A stretch of DNA of 8,417 nucleotides from Chloroflexota bacterium (GTDB lineage: Bacteria > Chloroflexota > Ktedonobacteria > Ktedonobacterales > JACDGC01), in NCBI GenBank assembly GCA_021812265.1, contig JAKAOI010000071.1, forward strand, positions 1 to 8,417. The letters run 5' to 3'. Made by a program: the position numbers and the translations under genes. Below, one piece after another: positions 6,440 through 8,417 of the stretch. Positions within the stretch are counted from its first letter, which is position 1. Each line of letters begins with the position of its first letter. The notes beneath the pieces were generated by a model. That model had not been told where the DNA came from. It was given only the letters and a program-made list of their open reading frames with translations, and made no database searches.

Positions 6440-6454
6440 TACCCCAATTGGGTA
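6440..6454. repeat. 15-bp inverted repeat TACCC-N5-GGGTA
   Basis: TACCC (6440-6444) and GGGTA (6450-6454) flank CAATT, and the core CCCAATTGGG is itself palindromic. It lies just downstream of the expected minus-strand start site and could be a further regulator site. Confidence 0.35.
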
Positions 6455-6481
6455 TCTTGTATTGTTGCCGAATATATTGGT

Positions 6482-6510
6482 ATAATACCAGAGTATTGAA
6501 TAAAAGTCAA
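6482..6510 (-). promoter_or_regulatory. Promoter of the minus-strand oleate hydratase
   Basis: The minus strand reads TTGACT (6510-6505), 17 bases, TATTAT (6487-6482), with TGG directly before the -10 giving an extended -10. Both hexamers differ from consensus at one base. Expected start is near 6475. The -35 lies inside the first operator-like palindrome. Confidence 0.65.
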
Positions 6511-6512
6511 TA
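6494..6512. promoter_or_regulatory. Operator-like palindrome O1, TATTGA-N7-TCAATA
   Basis: Perfect six-base arms TATTGA (6494-6499) and TCAATA (6507-6512) flank seven bases. It covers the -35 of the minus-strand promoter. The form suits a dimeric repressor such as a TetR- or MarR-family protein; none is encoded in the window. Confidence 0.6.
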
Positions 6513-6515
6513 GTA

Positions 6516-6534
6516 TATTGACCGTTGTTCAATA
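6516..6534. promoter_or_regulatory. Operator-like palindrome O2, TATTGA-N7-TCAATA
   Basis: It has the same arms and spacing as O1 (TATTGA 6516-6521, TCAATA 6529-6534), centred 22 bp away, about two helical turns, so two dimers could bind one DNA face. It lies where the -35 of the plus-strand promoter should be. Confidence 0.6.
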
Positions 6535-6546
6535 ACATCGCAAAGT

Positions 6547-6555
6547 TGTTATAAT
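6547..6555 (+). promoter_or_regulatory. Extended -10 promoter of the plus-strand oleate hydratase
   Basis: TGT followed by TATAAT (6550-6555) forms an extended -10. The -35 region is poor (TTCAAT at 6528-6533, 16-base spacer) and lies in O2. Expected start is near 6562. Another TATAAT at 6481-6486 with TTGTAT (6457-6462, 18-base spacer) is a weaker alternative that overlaps the opposing promoter. Confidence 0.55.
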
Positions 6556-6593
6556 CTCTAGGAAATACTGCAATTGCTCATCCTTGTTGGTTA

Positions 6594-6612
6594 TATTGAC
6601 GATTGTTCAAGT
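6594..6612. promoter_or_regulatory. Operator-like palindrome O3, TATTGA-N7-TCAAGT
   Basis: The left arm and spacing equal those of O1 and O2, and the right arm has one inserted G. TATATTGAC before it and TTGTTCAA within it are identical to O2, making a direct repeat 78 bp apart. It lies in the plus-strand leader, where a bound protein could block elongation or loop to O1/O2. Confidence 0.5.
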
Positions 6613-6661
6613 AACGATGTTCAAGCAGCAAAAATTCTATGCAGCACAATCATCATGATGA

Positions 6662-6668
6662 AAGGTGA
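6662..6668 (+). promoter_or_regulatory. Ribosome binding site of the plus-strand oleate hydratase
   Basis: AAGGTGA lies five bases before the ATG at 6674. It abuts the 12-bp palindrome TCATCATGATGA (6650-6661). Confidence 0.65.
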
Positions 6669-6673
6669 TTTCT

Positions 6674-8417
6674 ATGTATTACAGCAGTGGCAACTACGAA
6701 GCGTTCGCGCGTCCACGTAAACCACAAAGAGCCGATGAAATAACCGCATGGTTTGTCGGCGCAGGACTCGCTTCCCTTTCCGGAGCAGCATTTCTCATCC
6801 GCGATGGGCAGACACAGGGCAACAAAATCACGATCCTTGAGCGGCTCAAGCTGCCCGGAGGCGCTCTCGATGGCGTCAAAGAACCGGAGAAAGGTTTCGT
6901 CATTCGCGGTGGGCGAGAGATGGAGGATCATTTTGAGTGTTTGTGGGATCTGTTTCGTTCAGTTCCTTCACTTGAGATCGAAGGCGCAAGCGTACTCGAT
7001 GAATTCTATTGGCTTAATAAAGATGACCCAAACTATTCCTTGCAGCGCGCAACCGAGAAACAAGGGCAGGACGCTCGCACAAATGGATTATTCGCTCTGA
7101 ACAAAAAAGCGCAGAAAGATATCATAAAAGTTTTTCTGGCTACCCGTGAGGAAATGGAAAACAAGCGCATCAATGAGGTCTTTGGCCCGGATTTTCTGAA
7201 GAGCAATTTTTGGCTGTACTGGCGCACGATGTTCGCTTTTGAAGAATGGCACAGCGCTCTTGAAATGAAATTATACTTGCACCGATTCATTCACCATATT
7301 GGTGGATTACCAGATTTTTCTGCCCTGAAGTTTACGAAATATAACCAATATGAGTCGCTTGTTCTGCCTCTGTACAAATGGCTGCTGGAGCAGGGCGTCA
7401 ACTTTCAATTCAATACAGAGGTCACCGACATCGACTTTGATATTACGCCAAAACGCAAGCAAGCTACACGCATTCACTGGATTGCAAATGGCGTGGCCGG
7501 CGGAGCTGACCTTGGACCCAATGACATCGTGATGACAACAATTGGATCATTAACCGAAAATTCCTCCAACGGCGATCACCATACCCCTGCAAAATTGAAT
7601 GAAGGGCCTGCTCCTGCTTGGGATCTGTGGCGGCGTATTGCCACAAAAGACTCATCATTTGGCCGCCCGGATGTCTTTGGCGCGCACATTCCAGAAACCA
7701 AATGGGAATCAGCAACCATTACGACACTGGATGAACGCATTCCCGCCTATATTCAGAAGATTTGCAAACGCGATCCGTTCAGCGGTAAGGTTGTAACCGG
7801 CGGTATCGTGAGCGTGAAGGATTCTAGCTGGCTTCTGAGCTGGACAGTCAACCGTCAGCCGCATTTTAAACAGCAGTCGAAGGACCAGATCATCGTCTGG
7901 GTATATTCACTGTTCGTCGATATTCCGGGCGATTATGTGAAGAAGCCGATGCAGGAATGCACAGGCGAGGAGATCACCCAAGAGTGGCTGTATCATATGG
8001 GTGTGCCTGTCGATCAAATAGCAAAGCTTGCCGCGTCCGGCGCAAAATGCGTGCCCGTTATGATGCCATATGTCACCGCTTTCTTCATGCCGCGACAAAC
8101 AGGAGATCGCCCGAATGTTGTGCCTGAAGGAGCGGTAAATTTTGCCTTCATCGGCCAGTTTGCCGAAACAGAGCGCGATTGCATCTTTACAACTGAATAT
8201 TCCGTGCGCACCGGAATGGAGGCAGCCTATCAACTGCTGGGAATCGAACGAGGAGTTCCGGAAGTTTTCAATTCGACGTATGATGTAAGAAAACTTCTTG
8301 CTTCAGTCAGCAGGCTGCGCGATGGCGAAGAGCTGCATCTGCCGGGACCTGCCTTTCTGCACAAGTTGCTGCTGGGCAAGATCGACTCTACCGAAATTGG
8401 TGAACTGCTGAAAGAGT
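6674..8417 (+). CDS. ohyA: Oleate hydratase (MCRA family), canonical RGGREM type, 3' end outside window
   Basis: The frame is open from the ATG at 6674 to the window edge, giving 581 residues. The Staphylococcus enzyme is about 590, so only a short piece should be missing. It would hydrate oleic and related cis-9 fatty acids to 10-hydroxy fatty acids, using FAD as a structural or electrostatic cofactor. The FAD motif is FVGAGLASLSGA (27-38). RGGREM spans 78-83 with the catalytic Glu at E82, and the second active-site residue is Y201 in EMKLYLHRF; both numbers equal those recalled for Staphylococcus OhyA. TVN (391-393) matches the carboxylate-binding segment. KSNFW, KYNQYES, CVPVMMPYVTAFFMPR and FIGQFAETERD are typical. 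Unlike the minus-strand copy it has a C-terminal tail (about 548-581), a region linked to membrane association in the family. It is fed by a divergent promoter with operator-like sites. Confidence 0.93.
   Translation, partial: MYYSSGNYEAFARPRKPQRADEITAWFVGAGLASLSGAAFLIRDGQTQGNKITILERLKLPGGALDGVKEPEKGFVIRGGREMEDHFECLWDLFRSVPSLEIEGASVLDEFYWLNKDDPNYSLQRATEKQGQDARTNGLFALNKKAQKDIIKVFLATREEMENKRINEVFGPDFLKSNFWLYWRTMFAFEEWHSALEMKLYLHRFIHHIGGLPDFSALKFTKYNQYESLVLPLYKWLLEQGVNFQFNTEVTDIDFDITPKRKQATRIHWIANGVAGGADLGPNDIVMTTIGSLTENSSNGDHHTPAKLNEGPAPAWDLWRRIATKDSSFGRPDVFGAHIPETKWESATITTLDERIPAYIQKICKRDPFSGKVVTGGIVSVKDSSWLLSWTVNRQPHFKQQSKDQIIVWVYSLFVDIPGDYVKKPMQECTGEEITQEWLYHMGVPVDQIAKLAASGAKCVPVMMPYVTAFFMPRQTGDRPNVVPEGAVNFAFIGQFAETERDCIFTTEYSVRTGMEAAYQLLGIERGVPEVFNSTYDVRKLLASVSRLRDGEELHLPGPAFLHKLLLGKIDSTEIGELLKE

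Larger units (their letters stand above)
6286..6673. promoter_or_regulatory. Divergent control region of the two oleate hydratases (388 bp)
   Basis: No established gene lies here. The region holds back-to-back promoters near its middle, three similar operator-like palindromes (6494-6512, 6516-6534, 6594-6612), a 15-bp and a 23-bp inverted repeat toward the minus-strand gene, and a strong ribosome binding site at each end. The leaders are long: about 190 bases for the minus-strand gene and about 110 for the plus-strand gene. Confidence 0.75.

Noticed and set aside
6617..6658. 13-codon frame in the plus-strand hydratase leader
   Set aside because: It has no ribosome binding site and no notable codon run, and such a length is expected by chance.
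7464..8233. Minus-strand frames opposite the plus-strand hydratase
   Set aside because: They are opposite a clearly recognised hydratase coding sequence and show no family features of their own.
1..8417. CRISPR arrays, tRNA or rRNA genes, insertion-sequence ends
   Set aside because: I looked for repeat-spacer regularity, tRNA-like cloverleaf ends and transposase motifs and saw none.

Overview
This is a bacterial window of mixed base composition. The glycosyltransferase region is AT-rich and the aroF region is GC-richer. It encodes parts of envelope or exopolysaccharide biology, DNA repair, aromatic amino acid synthesis and fatty-acid hydration. The taxon cannot be fixed from the sequence. 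A ribosome-dependent attenuator, consensus sigma-70 promoters and a c-di-GMP-style regulator next to a cellulose-synthase-like enzyme would fit a proteobacterium or another Gram-negative lineage, but this is only a suggestion.

Left arm (about 1-3152, + strand). The window opens inside a gene whose product looks like the C-terminal part of a degenerate GGDEF domain. The GGDEF signature is replaced by RKHIH, but an RxxD inhibitory-site motif is kept at the right spacing. Just downstream is a family 2 glycosyltransferase of the BcsA/cellulose-synthase type with complete catalytic motifs and no PilZ domain. The pair suggests polysaccharide synthesis controlled in trans by a c-di-GMP-binding pseudo-cyclase. 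Next is nfo (endonuclease IV), with all nine metal ligands.

Middle (3167-4510, - strand). aroF encodes a type I-beta-like DAHP synthase, the first enzyme of the shikimate pathway, and converges on nfo. It is preceded by a complete attenuation module: a consensus promoter (TTGACA, 17 bp, TATAAT), an unlisted 26-residue leader peptide containing Tyr-Phe-Tyr-Phe-Trp, alternative RNA pairings, and an intrinsic terminator with a seven-T tract. The aroF ribosome binding site lies just beyond. All three aromatic end products therefore appear to be sensed together through their charged tRNAs.

Right arm (4684-8417). Two divergently transcribed oleate hydratase paralogues flank a 388-bp control region. 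The plus-strand copy has the standard RGGREM motif. The minus-strand copy has Met in place of the catalytic Glu and lacks the C-terminal tail. The control region holds back-to-back extended -10 promoters and three copies of a TATTGA-N7-TCAATA-type operator, two of them about two helical turns apart. This suggests one repressor, not encoded in this window, controlling both hydratases. The plus-strand hydratase runs off the window, probably within a few residues of its end.
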